The notes under the pieces are model-generated. The model worked only from the letters and a program-made list of their open reading frames with translations, had not been told where the DNA came from and ran no database searches. Of a DNA stretch of 64,000 bases, positions 11,061-21,739 are shown one piece after another (the stretch's first letter is position 1; each line of letters opens with the position of its first letter). The stretch is from Rhododendron vialii (Eukaryota > Streptophyta > Magnoliopsida > Ericales > Ericaceae). The position numbers and the translations under genes were made by a program. The stretch is from the NCBI RefSeq assembly GCF_030253575.1, contig NC_080561.1:35735564-35799563 (forward strand). The letters are read 5' to 3'.

Positions 11061-11880
11061 TACCTTTCTATGGGGTACGAGCAAATATTCCGAATGAGAA
11101 CAAAAAGGGTATGGGCTCACAGTAAATAAATATCTACTTGATATTTATTTTTGTTTTTGAACAGAAAATATCTACTAGATATTATAACAAAGTACAGTAG
11201 CTTATAGTGAAATGCACTCAAAAGGTGATGGGGCGGCGGCCCATGACCAACTCTCCACTACTAGACTATTTGCCCCATTCGTGCCTAACTTTTTTGCGAC
11301 CTTTTGTCTTTTTTGGTATGGTTTTTTGTTATTTTATCTTAAATTTTATAAGATTCTAAACAAAATTTTATATCATATTTTTTTGTTTCGATAAGAGGAA
11401 TAGAGAAAATATAAAAATATAACCAAAAGTTTAAAATATTCATATATGATGACTAGAAAGACCAAAAGATAATATTCATATGTGATGACCAAAAATTATA
11501 TCCCAATGTAATAAAAATTATGAAAAAATCAAAATTACCATGCCAAAAAAAATGCCAAGAATTTAGGGAAAAGGGGGCCCATAGAACGTGGACCCTGGTT
11601 TTGGCGTGGGGAGAGAGAGAGCGGAGTTTTTGAGGGAGTGAAATGGCAAATCTACCTCCATTTGCCGTTCAAAAAACAAACGGCATCCAATACATGGATG
11701 ACATTGAAACCAATTTCAAAATGCAAGTATATATTTTTCCAAATTGAAATGTAAAGGACCAGAGTGAATTTTGCTTAAAGTCGAAGGGATATGACAGAAA
11801 TTTTCCCTTTTAAATCAAAAGATCATTCTCCTTTTATATCATTCATAGGACTAGCTGGTAATTGATTATAGGAAAAGGCA
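11061..11880. other. AT-rich intergenic stretch
   Basis: No gene is seen. The only structured part is the Mutator-like end near 11765-11812 noted under the 10.2-kb element. Confidence 0.35.
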
Positions 11881-11901
11881 ACATATTTAAATGGTGTGTT
11901 T

Positions 11902-12083
11902 TTTTTTTTTTTTTGATAGACAACAAAATTTTAGTAAAACTCGATAAAGAGTACATCGAGGGGAGACAAATTATGGATCACAGAAGATGAGGTACCATAA
12001 GAGGCCTACAAAAGAATAAAAAACTACATTCGATGGACATTGAATGAGCCACAAAATGGCTCGGAAAAAAAAAAAAAAAAAAA
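11902..12083. repeat. segment bounded by poly-T and poly-A
   Basis: A T run near 11902-11915 and an A run at about 12066-12083 bound a segment of about 150 bp. It could be two retrocopy tails or unrelated homopolymers. The body is unrecognised. Confidence 0.3.
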
Positions 12084-12098
12084 GGCCTCAAATATCAG

Positions 12099-12248
12099 CA
12101 CTTCCAATCCAGTTGAAACAATCAATGGCAGCATCATAAAGCCTCCAATTCAGGGAAGACTTCAAGCCTCAAAGCACTTCCAATATCCAGTTGAAACAGT
12201 CAATGGCAGCAACATAAAGCCTCCAATTCAGGGAAGACTTCAATCATC
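12099..12248. repeat. two-copy 76-bp direct repeat
   Basis: CTTCCAAT at 12101 recurs at 12177. Between them the unit contains AGTTGAAACA, ATGGCAGCA and CCTCCAATTCAGGGAAGACT. The copies differ at only a few positions. Confidence 0.8.
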
Positions 12249-12337
12249 TTAAGAATTCAAGCCTCATCTCTTAACTGTGTCCATCCATATCATAAGAAAC
12301 AGCATGCGTAATCAAGGTACGAAAAAGCAGACCATGA

Positions 12338-12482
12338 TATCCAGCAGTTGAAACAGGCTGAAGATTTTATGCAGCAGTTGAAACAGGCTGAAGATATACG
12401 CAGCAGTTGATGAAACAGGCTGAAGATATACGCAGAAGATATACGCAGCAGTTGATGAAACAGGCTAAAGATATATGCAGTG
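12338..12482. repeat. minisatellite, about 30-bp unit
   Basis: Four or five tandem copies of a unit of the form CAGCAGTTG(ATG)AAACAGGCTGAAGATATACG. Some copies gain an ATG triplet or part of the unit. On the plus strand one frame stays open across it (MKQAEDIRRRYTQQL-like), but I see no gene around it. Confidence 0.8.
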
Positions 12483-12838
12483 TCGGATACCGAATGGAAA
12501 ACAGCTTAAGAGTCGACATCAGGATTAGAATAGAACGAAAAACTTCATCCTCGCCATCATCTTCACAAGGATACCAACACAAAATGATAGCACAATGTTG
12601 ATATCAGATCAAAACTTCTAGCCCTCCAAATTTCAGAATTGAAAGAGCCAAGAGTTGATTAGCCCTCCATATAGTTTGGAGTTGAAGAGTATCAGGCACA
12701 GCACAATAAACCTTAACACGCTCCCCATTCTCTCATTAGTTATAGAGAATGAGCTTCAATAACTTTCGAGTAGGGGTTGTCTTCGTATACGCACATCTTG
12801 CCCTTCAAGCCATGGATTAGACAGAGCATATATATAAT

Positions 12839-12843
12839 ATATG
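12839..12843. repeat. target-site duplication, left copy (ATATG)
   Basis: Identical to 26920-26924 on the other side of the LTR element. Confidence 0.9.
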
Positions 12844-14374
12844 TGTTTCTCCACAAAAATGTGTTGAAACCAAATTGGCTTGGAATGCGAGGGCGTGCTA
12901 GGACAAGTCTGTCCGAATTGCTTTTAAGGCCTTCGTGCCTCAAAATCTGACTTCTATCGAGTGATCGTGCTCGGCCTAAAGGGTAAGGCCTCGTGATGGT
13001 TCGTTGGTTGCCTTGTCGGGCTAAGGACTTAAAGTATTTCTCCCTTGTTGTTAGAACAATGGAAAGAAAGACAATGCAGTAAAAAGGATCAAACGAACTC
13101 CATTAATCGATTCAATGAAGCTTGGGTACAAGAAATGTGATAAAACTTAAACTACTTTGAAGTGAATACATGAAATGCTTGAAAGAAATGGGAATATAGG
13201 TGCATAAGCTGTGAGCTTTTGAGGTCGTGGACCTTTTGCAAGGCCTCAAAAACTGAGAATTATAGGGACTACAGGCCTTGAGCTGCTTCGAAATGCTCCA
13301 ATGCATGGCTGCCAAGTGGCCTTCTAGCAAAGGCTTGGGCTTGAGCAGCTTCAAAATGCTCCAATGAGGGGTTTGCCTCCTGAACAAAACGTGCCTTACA
13401 CTCCAAGAATATGGCAAAGGCCTGAGGAGTCCTCCTTCTCTGTGCAAATCTTCTGAAAAAGCAAAAAGAATTTCAAGCCCTGCAGTACCCAGACCATGTT
13501 GAGCTGCTTGGACACTCAAGCTAATGCTTGTATGGCTATCTTCCGGGCCCACCATAGCTGCAGGGGAAAAAATACCCCAGGCCCCCCTTTATTTCATTGG
13601 GCCTTCAACTCCTCGTGGGTCCCAAAAAACCCTTTGAACCTAATTCTTTACGGAAGAAGGATCGAGAAAAAGATTAAGCAGGCCTGGGAGAGCTGCTTGT
13701 GAGCAGCTTGCTTAGGCCTGCAGAAGTCACTCACTAGAATCTCCAGGGGCTGCATGCATGCCACTTGTTGCTGGTCTCTGCTTCATCCTGAAGAACGGGG
13801 TCCCACCACTACAGACCTTGAGCTGCTTGTGAGCAGCTTACCCAGTCTTGTTCCAGCAAGAATATTCTAGGCCTTTGAGCTGCTTGTGAGCAGTTTCGAG
13901 GCCTTTGAGCTGCTTGTGAGCAGCTTCGAGGCCTTTGAGCTCCTTGTGAGCAGCTTTCGAGGCCTTAGAGCTGCTTGTGAGCTTTTGACGATGTTTTCTT
14001 AAAGTAATGGGCCTATTTCTTGGTCGAGCCTGAACTTTGTTTGGTAAGTCATGGGCTTTTTGCCCCATTGTAAGCCTTCTGAGCCCAAGTTTGGCGAGCA
14101 CGAATCAGGGTTTCTATCAACTCAGGCTTATTCCGTGGGCTTTGCTACTCTTAGGCACTTGGATTAGGCCTGAATGAATCAAATGGATTAATCTAATCCT
14201 TGGGCCTTTTAACTGATTTGGGCCATGATGGAAGGCCCATCATTTCTTAAGAACCGGCCCTAATTCGTGGGCAACTGGTCGTAAGGTCTCTCAAGGCTAG
14301 GGCCTCGACCCTCGAGGCTACCTTTTAACCCGTAAATTCATTTCCTGATTTTTGGCCAAAAATGGGTGTAAACA
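12844..14374 (-). repeat. 3' LTR of the Tat element
   Basis: Same length as the LTR at 25389-26919 and about 99.3% identical by eye. It has the TG...CA ends and contains a hairpin-forming tandem array (13863-13990) and at least twelve AGGCCT sites. Open frames inside it occur identically in both LTRs and have no recognisable product. Confidence 0.95.
13685..13992. repeat. LTR hairpin array (left LTR)
   Basis: About six copies of AGCTGCT-TGTG-AGCAGCT or near variants, each a 7-bp stem with a 4-base loop. Four are in tandem with a spacing of about 30 bp, separated by TCGAGGCCTTTG. Confidence 0.8.
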
Positions 14375-14395
14375 TTGCCCCCCCACGCCTTGATT
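14375..14395 (-). other. polypurine tract of the Tat element
   Basis: On the minus strand GGCGTGGGGGGGCAA directly abuts the 3' LTR. A G-rich tract here is the expected plus-strand primer. Confidence 0.7.
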
Positions 14396-14872
14396 TTGTT
14401 TAAAAATTTAAGGCGTGTGCCTGTTCCATTTTGGCCCCCCAATAGCTGTCTGGAAAAACCTAGACACAACAGTGGCAATTCTGGTGTTCTCGTGGCACCT
14501 GATTAATTTCCAAGGAGTCTTGTAACTCTCAATTTTAAATCAGCCGCCCTTTTTAACACTTGTCTTTCCTAGGCACCACTTTTATCTCAGAATCGGAGAG
14601 AGAGAGAGAAACATACCCTAGAAAAGAGGGATGATAATTACCCACATGGGCCTTCCCTTTTCCCGAGGATGAAGGGGTAATGGGCGGTTATGAGCATCCT
14701 CCCACTAACTCCTTCCATAACTCCCTATCTTTATTTTCAACAAAATCCAACTCACCTTCTTCTTCCCCACGACCGAGAGCGGTTACAGTCCTTCCGTAGT
14801 CTCTCCTTCTCCTTCGTCTTCTCCGTCACACTGTGAGAGAAACAAGAACCCTAACTCTTTGCTGAGCTTTCC

Positions 14873-17800
14873 ATGGCCCCCAAGAAAAGCCCAAAAGCAG
14901 CGAGTCTCGCTACCCAAGTGGCGCAGATCCTCGAAGGAGAAGAAACCCCTGTTCACACCGAGGTCCTGATTCTGCAAGAGGAAGCAAAATCGGGAATGGC
15001 CCTCGGTCCTGCTCTTGACAGTGAGTTTCCTCCTTCTCTATTTGCTTACTATCCCCTTGCTGAGGACTCCTTGCCTTTTGACTCGGTGGAACCCCTCTGG
15101 GGCTGTTATCACAAACCAAACCCTAATCGGCTATGGCCTCGGCCTGATAAAGAATACATTGCTTGGTTGGACCGAGTTGCCGAGGCCAAGGGCGATTTGT
15201 GGGAAATAATAGGTATTCATGATGCCATTATGCTCAGTAGGTGTTCCATAAATATGGACAAAGCCCTCTTCTTTGCCGCGGCCCAGTTTTGGTCCATAAC
15301 TTCTAACAGCTTTCACTTTAGAGTTGGGATGATGGGTCCAACCCTTCAAGATGTCTGTTTCCTTACCGGCCTCCGCGTTCACGGAGTCGAGGCTGATTGT
15401 TTCTTGAGCCAAGCGACTCCTGTCTTTGATTACCCTGCATCAGAATACTTGGCCTATACTCGCTTCGTTTCTCTCTTCCACGGAAAAGGGGAAGTCACCG
15501 ACGAGGAGCATGTAGCCTTCCTAATTTATTGGCTCAATAAATTCATCTTCTGTGTTTCTTCGAGTCGAATCACTAAAGACTTTACGGATTTGGCCAAAGC
15601 CTTGGCCTCGGGCAAAGAGATAGCCATGGCCCCCCTAGTGTTGGCCTATGTTTATAGAGGCATGCATGACCTTCTAGAAAATCAATATGTTTTTGCTGCC
15701 GGGCCTCTATGGGTCATGACTTTATGGTTGTGGGCCTACTTTCCTTCCTTAGGCCCTATCTTGGACAAGATTCCCGATAACACCTGTTATGGCCTTCACT
15801 ATCGTGACTTATCCCCCCGAGACCATACTTTTGAGGCCTGCTTTAAGTACTTTTATTCTGACTTTGTTTCGATGGGTGAGGGCTGGATGCCTTTCGAAAG
15901 GGACACGGTCCCAGCTTGGCTTAAGGCCTCCCCCGGAGAGGCCGAAGAGGGGGATAATGATCATAAGGAGATTTGGGCAAACTTTTTAACTTCTAGAGAC
16001 TTATTGTTCGGTTTGAGTGCCCAATCGAGGAATGATAAGGTTGGAGTTGAATTCTATAATGCCGCCCAGTTTGCACGACAATTCGGCCTACTTCAACTCA
16101 TCCCCCTCCCTCCTTACAAATCACTTAACGCCAACTTCACACCGAGGCCTGTTATTGATCTGAAACTCCTGGAGAAGGTGAGAAACGATTCTGACAAAGC
16201 CAAAGCTGATTTTGACTTCAAGCCTTACTCCGAATTTCCTGAGAAATCAAATGAATTTGCTACCTGGTGGAAGGGCTACATCAAGCCTCTTCTGTCCAAG
16301 CCTGTGGGAAAAGTTTTGAAAGACCTTGCTCTCCCACCTCCTCCTGAATCGAAAAAGGGCATTTTCAAGGCCAAGACAACCTCGGCTACCTCTTCTAAAA
16401 GGAAAGGTAAGATTATGTTTGCATTGCCTCCGTCCGTCTCTCTTGCTGATTTGTTTACTGACCAATTGCCTTTTACACAGATCTTGATGAAGATGAAGAG
16501 GTGGAACAAAAGCAAGCCTCCAAAAAGGCAAAGAAACCCCCCGTTCCGGCCCCGAAGGCCACCATTGGGAAACAACAACCTTCAAAGGTATCCTTTCTTC
16601 CCAGAGTTTTCATTTTTGTAGGCTTTCAGGCCTTGTACTTACAGGGTCCACGGTGCTTTGCCTAGGTTATTAAGACCACCATCGCTGATCGAACGCGGGC
16701 TAGTGCGTCTAAGATTCAAGAAGAAGAATCTCCATCCACGACGGTAACTTCTTGCCATTGTTGGCTTACAATCTGCCCCCCAGTTGCATAATCGTGCGTA
16801 ATCATGCCTTACCTATTTACTTTTATTGGCTCAGGCCTTGGGTAAGAGTAGCAGCAGCAAGGGCACGAAACCCGCCACGGCCAAGACAAAAAAGTTGCAG
16901 GTAACTTTGGCTCGAAAGACACAAAGCACTGCCTCTCTCGAGGGGACAGATTCTAGCACCCCTTTTGTTCATGTAAGGATTTATTTCACTTAGCCCTCTT
17001 ATCGCGGTCCAGGCTAATATTGATCCTTCATCGGTCTTGGCAGGAACTCGATGAATTTGGTTCTTCAAGTGAGTCCGGGGGTTCTGAGCCTGATTCTAAA
17101 ACCTCTAGGGAGGTTAAGACTACCTCTCTTTCTTTGGGAACCCCAAAAACTCAGCCATCTGTCGAAAAGAAACCAATCCTTCTTGATCTTGACGATGAGT
17201 CTTTCGACAAGTTTTTCCAAACCGTGGAAGAATTAGTGAATCCTACTGCCTCAGGGACCTCTGGTAGCGGAATTGGGTCATCAACCCCAGTATCATTCCC
17301 ACCCGAGGAGATTCAGCAAGCCAAGGAAAACCTGAAAGTAGCTCTAGGCCTGGGTGTTGAGTCCGCCTTTCACCCAGACCATTATCCTGCAATCCGCAAA
17401 TCGGTGAACACTTTGGTTAAATCCCAGGCCTTAGGGGGAAGCGCTGATCCTGTCTTACAAACTTTTCTCAGGGATCTTCCGAACCTAAAGAAGTCCTTCG
17501 AGTCGGCCACTGAGAAGCGTACACTTGCTGCCTCCAAGCTCACCAAGATCGATGCCTTGCAGCAGGAATTGAAGCAAGGGCTTGAGGCACGGAACCAGCT
17601 CAAAGCAGACATTGGAGCGGCCAAAATAAGGCGCATAGAGCTTCTTTCAACCATCCAGGCCTTAGAACAACAGCTGGTCGACTCCCGTCAGCAATTAGCA
17701 GACCATGGACAGTACGAAGCACTGCTGGCCCAGCGAAGGCAGGAATTCGTCGATGCTGCTCAAGGCCCTCTGGATGCCCTTCAGACTTTGATGGTCAAAA

Positions 17801-17901
17801 AGCCAACAATCGAGGCCTCGAGGGATCGAGCAGAGGTGTTGATTAATGATGCCGTCATGGCCTGGTCAAGCCTCAAGACCAGCCTGGAAAATGAACTTTA
17901 A
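14873..17901 (+). CDS. accessory antisense gene with plant mobile domain, inside the Tat element
   Basis: This plus-strand gene lies antisense to gag-pol, between integrase and the 3' LTR. Its first and longest piece (from the ATG at 14873 to about 16.4 kb) carries a plant mobile domain (PF10536 type): HFRVGMMGPTLQDVCFLTGL, then FLIYWLNKFIF, then APLVLAYVYRGMHDL, then WVMTLWLWAYFP. The last piece (about 17.04-17.90 kb) is acidic and Ser-rich, then a long coiled coil (roughly KIDALQQELKQGLEARNQ onward). Several short Lys/Pro-rich segments lie between, bounded by GT and AG, so introns are likely. Antisense extra genes are known in Tat elements. The function is unknown. Host mobile-domain proteins MAIN and MAIL1 act in silencing and genome stability, so chromatin action is only a guess. 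Confidence 0.75.
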
Positions 17902-18091
17902 ACATCACAAAAAATGTAATAACCGTAGCCCAGCACCTTTTAAACCTTGCTCGCGATAGCCTGGCCTAAAACTCTTTTATCAGGCCTGAGGCTAGTCTGT
18001 TTTGTTTTTGGTGTGGCCTACTACTTCCTAGGCCTTTTTTACTGTTTAAACGCGGCCGAAGGGCTTCACCCTTGGCCTTTAGCTTTTCTGC

Positions 18092-21000
18092 TTATGCGCT
18101 TATATTTTGAGATGGCAGTTTCTCATTAAAATCCCCCATCTCCCATACGGTAGGATAATAATGTTTTAAAAACTTGCCATTAATGGTGTGCTTATGGACT
18201 TTACCATCCAAGTCCGTAAGGAGATACACGTTACCCCTAAAGACCTGGCAGATCTGGTAGGGCCCTTCCCACGTCGGAGACCATTTCCCATACTTGGCAG
18301 TCTTCGTACCTAAAGGTAATACGGTTTGCCAGATCAAATCTCCTTCTGAGAAGCTTTTCCTTCTGACCCTCTTGTCGTAGGCCCTGGCCACCCGTTGTTT
18401 TTGGACCACCATATGGTCGAAGGCTGCTAACCTTATTTCGTCTAAATCTTCCAATTCCATGAGCATGGCCTGGGAATATTCTGCTGGGGCAAGGCCATTC
18501 TGGTAAGCCCACCTTGTTGACCTAACGGTGACCTCCATCGGTAGTATTGCGTCATGGCCATACACTAACATATAAGGAGTAACGTTAGTGGCCTCCCTCT
18601 TGGACGTCCTATAGGCCCATAAGGCCTCGGACAGAAGCTCATGCCATACTCTCGGTTTCTCCTCAACCATTTTCTCTACTATCTTAATCAAGGTTTTGTT
18701 GGTAGATTCCGCTTGGCCGTTTCCTTGAGCATAGTAGGGGGTGGAATGGGATAGGTTAATGTGGTATTGGCTACAAAAAGCCTGGACCTCCTTTCCGAAG
18801 AAAACCGATCCTCTATCGGCCACCAAGTGTTGGGGAATGCCGAATCGATGAATGATCCTCTCCCTTATGGCCTTAATGACATCCTGCTGGTTCACAGTCT
18901 TTAATGGGATGGCCTCGGCCCATTTAGTAAAGTAATCCGTGGCCACTAAAATAAAAGTATGGTTTTTAGACGACGGCGGGTGTATCATCCCTATTAGATC
19001 CACTGCCCATCCCCTAAAAGGCCATGGCTTAATCACGGCCTGGAAGTTGGCTGCTGGCACGTGTTGAACCTGGCCATGGGCCTGGCAGGCCTGGCATCCT
19101 TTAGCATACCGGATGCAATCTTCAAGGATCCGTGGCCAATAATATCCATACCTCCTAATCAACCATCTCATTTTGACACCTGATTGGTGAGCACCACAAA
19201 CACCCTCGTGTACCTCACCCATCACTCTCAAAGCTTCCACCCCGTCAAGGCATTTAAGGAGTAAATCGTCCTCTAGACTCTTTTTGTACAGGTCATCTCC
19301 TATCAAAAGATAGCTAATGGCCCTCCTCCTAGTCTTTTTTGTTACCTTGGTACACGGATTTTTGAGGAACGAAATGATGGGATCACGCCAACCACTCTGC
19401 TGTGGCCCATCTTCTCGTTGAATATCCTCGATCGTTGGCTCGAGTGGCTCTACTATAAACGCTGGCAGACCTAACCCTCTCCTTCGGACAGAGGGCAACA
19501 ATTTCTTTTGGACCGTCACGGCCCTAGACAAGGTGCCTGGAAAAAGCTTCAGGCCTGTTGAGGCCTGAGCTAAACTATTAGCCTCCTCGTTCATTCTCCT
19601 TGGTACGTGCCTTACCGTCACATCGTCAAAATCGTGTACAAGTTGCATTGCGGCCATATAGTACGGCGCCAAATCTTCGCTATAACATTTGAACGTGCCT
19701 GCTATATGGTTTATCACAAGGCTTGAGTCTCCTATTACTTCAATGGTTCCGGCCCCTAATTCTCTCAAAATCTCAAGGCCTATCACCACTGCCTCGTACT
19801 CGGCCTGATTATTCGTGCACTGAAAATCGAATTGGAAGGAACATTCAGTTTTCAGGCCTTCAGGAGAAATTATTATAATCCCACATCCTGACACCTCTTG
19901 CGTTTTGGATCCGTCAAAAAGTAACTTCCAAGGTTTTACAGATACCTCCATCACGTCCAAGCCTGGGCTGATTTCATCATTGACCTCCAAACATGGGTGA
20001 TCAACTAGGAAATCTGCCAAGGCCTGGCCTTTCACCGCTTTTTGAGGAACGTAACAAAAACTAAATTCCATTAAGGCCAAGGACCACTTGCCAATTCGGC
20101 CTCTTAAGATAGGCCGAGTTAACAAGTATTTGATTAAGTCCGTTTTACTCATGATGTAAACAGAAACGGGCAACATGTAGTGCCTCAATTTTATTGCTGA
20201 AAAGTACAAGGCAAGACATAATTTTTCGATAGGAGAATATCGTTTTTCACAGGGAGTCAACAATCTACTCAAATAATAAACCGCTTGCTCCATGCCTTGC
20301 TCATTGTCTTGGGCCAGCAAACTTCCAACCGAATCCTCAGCCGCAGAAATATATAATTTCAATGGCCTATCCTTAATTGGAGGCATCAAAACCGGGGTCC
20401 GCGCTAGATACCCTTTAATTGCTTCGAAGGCCTCCTGATGACAGGCCTCCCAAATGAAATCCTCTTGGTCCTTTATCTTTAGTAATGGAGAAAATGCCTT
20501 GACTCTCCCTGCTAAGTTCGAAATGAACCTCCTCAAGTAGTTTAGGGATCCGTGGAGCTGCTGCAACTCCTTCTTTGTTGACGGAGGTTTTGCTTCCATC
20601 AAGGCCTTCGACTTGTTCTTGTCGACCTCAATTCCTCGCTGATGAACCAAAAATCCGAGAAAGTTTCCCGCGGATACCCCAAAGGCACATTTCAAAGGGT
20701 TCATCTTTAAATCGAACTCTTTCATTCTTTGAAAAGCCTTTCGGAGATGTTCCAAATGCTCCTCGTCGGATTGAGATTTTACCACCACGTCATCAATGTA
20801 GACTTCCATGAAACGGCCGATAAAGTCATGGAAAATGGCGTTCATGGCCCGTTGATATGTGGCTCCCGCATTTTTCAGGCCGAATGCCATCACCACCCAC
20901 TCAAATGTCCCTAAAGCCCCTGGACACCTAAATGCTGTTTTGGCGGTATCGGCCTCGTTGATGAAGATCTGGTTGTAACCCGAATGCCCATCCATAAAAG

Positions 21001-21739
21001 ACAACAACTTATGCTTTGCCGCTCCATCAACCATCAAGTCGGCCAATGGCATCGGGTATTCATCTTTTGGCGAAGCAAGGTTCAAATTTCTAAAATCTAT
21101 GCAAACTCGAATCTTGCCATTCTTTTTGACCACTGGGACAATATTAGAAAGCCAAGTCACGTACCTTGCCGTTTGAATGAAGCCAGCCTTAAGAAGCCTC
21201 TCGATCTCCTCCTTGACCTTGAGCTCCACTTCACTTGACATCCTCCTTGGAGGTTGCTTGAACGGCGTGAATCCCGGTTGTATTGGCAGCTTGTGCTCGA
21301 CCAAATTCCTTGGGAGGCCTGGCATCTCATCATAATCCCATGCAAAGCAAACTTTGAATTCCGTCACGAGACGAATGAGTTTTTCTTTTACCTCATCGGG
21401 CCAGAGCTGGTTGATGTACACAGGCCTGGGGTTCTCGGAATCTCCCAAGTTGATTTCTTGCAAAGGATCCTGAACGTCGGCCTTCAAATCGTCCATCTTA
21501 GCTGGGGCTGCGTCTAAGTCCTCCATTTGTATCACGTCAGGGCCTTTTGCAAGGCCTTCGTCTTCATAGATGAATTCCGCTGCTCCTATCGGTGAGGGAC
21601 CTTCTTCTTCACATGACCTATACATTCTTTCCTCCATTAAGTAAGACCTGAATCGTGCAATCATGGCCTGTAGGGCCATGTCCTCATCTTGGTCAATCGG
21701 TCGTACTGACATTGGAAATGGCTTGAGTCGTGGGAGCAA
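18092..21739 (-). CDS. Tat element pol region: RT, RNase H, aRNase H, integrase
   Basis: One frame of about 1215 codons. In order: reverse transcriptase (MPLADLMVDGAAKH, LLSFMDGHSGYNQI, active site YIDD); a first RNase H with the tether region; a second, archaeal-type RNase H (LFDGSKTQEVSGCG, NNQAEYEAV, IGDSSLV); integrase with the HHCC zinc finger (HEGVCGAHQS..., CQACQAHG) and DDE core (AVDLIGMIHPP, PYYAQGNGQAESTNKTL); and a C-terminal GPY-like segment. The dual RNase H is the mark of the Tat lineage. These enzymes copy the element RNA into DNA and insert it. Part of the fossil element described above. Confidence 0.9.
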   Translation of the reverse strand: MLPRLKPFPMSVRPIDQDEDMALQAMIARFRSYLMEERMYRSCEEEGPSPIGAAEFIYEDEGLAKGPDVIQMEDLDAAPAKMDDLKADVQDPLQEINLGDSENPRPVYINQLWPDEVKEKLIRLVTEFKVCFAWDYDEMPGLPRNLVEHKLPIQPGFTPFKQPPRRMSSEVELKVKEEIERLLKAGFIQTARYVTWLSNIVPVVKKNGKIRVCIDFRNLNLASPKDEYPMPLADLMVDGAAKHKLLSFMDGHSGYNQIFINEADTAKTAFRCPGALGTFEWVVMAFGLKNAGATYQRAMNAIFHDFIGRFMEVYIDDVVVKSQSDEEHLEHLRKAFQRMKEFDLKMNPLKCAFGVSAGNFLGFLVHQRGIEVDKNKSKALMEAKPPSTKKELQQLHGSLNYLRRFISNLAGRVKAFSPLLKIKDQEDFIWEACHQEAFEAIKGYLARTPVLMPPIKDRPLKLYISAAEDSVGSLLAQDNEQGMEQAVYYLSRLLTPCEKRYSPIEKLCLALYFSAIKLRHYMLPVSVYIMSKTDLIKYLLTRPILRGRIGKWSLALMEFSFCYVPQKAVKGQALADFLVDHPCLEVNDEISPGLDVMEVSVKPWKLLFDGSKTQEVSGCGIIIISPEGLKTECSFQFDFQCTNNQAEYEAVVIGLEILRELGAGTIEVIGDSSLVINHIAGTFKCYSEDLAPYYMAAMQLVHDFDDVTVRHVPRRMNEEANSLAQASTGLKLFPGTLSRAVTVQKKLLPSVRRRGLGLPAFIVEPLEPTIEDIQREDGPQQSGWRDPIISFLKNPCTKVTKKTRRRAISYLLIGDDLYKKSLEDDLLLKCLDGVEALRVMGEVHEGVCGAHQSGVKMRWLIRRYGYYWPRILEDCIRYAKGCQACQAHGQVQHVPAANFQAVIKPWPFRGWAVDLIGMIHPPSSKNHTFILVATDYFTKWAEAIPLKTVNQQDVIKAIRERIIHRFGIPQHLVADRGSVFFGKEVQAFCSQYHINLSHSTPYYAQGNGQAESTNKTLIKIVEKMVEEKPRVWHELLSEALWAYRTSKREATNVTPYMLVYGHDAILPMEVTVRSTRWAYQNGLAPAEYSQAMLMELEDLDEIRLAAFDHMVVQKQRVARAYDKRVRRKSFSEGDLIWQTVLPLGTKTAKYGKWSPTWEGPYQICQVFRGNVYLLTDLDGKVHKHTINGKFLKHYYPTVWEMGDFNEKLPSQNISA

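Noticed and set aside
12338-12482. CRISPR-like array
   Set aside because: Repeats are directly adjacent and variable, with no unique spacers, in a plant genome; it is a minisatellite.
13112-13555. 147-codon open frame in the left LTR (same frame at 25657-26100)
   Set aside because: It occurs identically in both LTRs, has no family signal and follows LTR repeats, so it is LTR sequence and not a gene.
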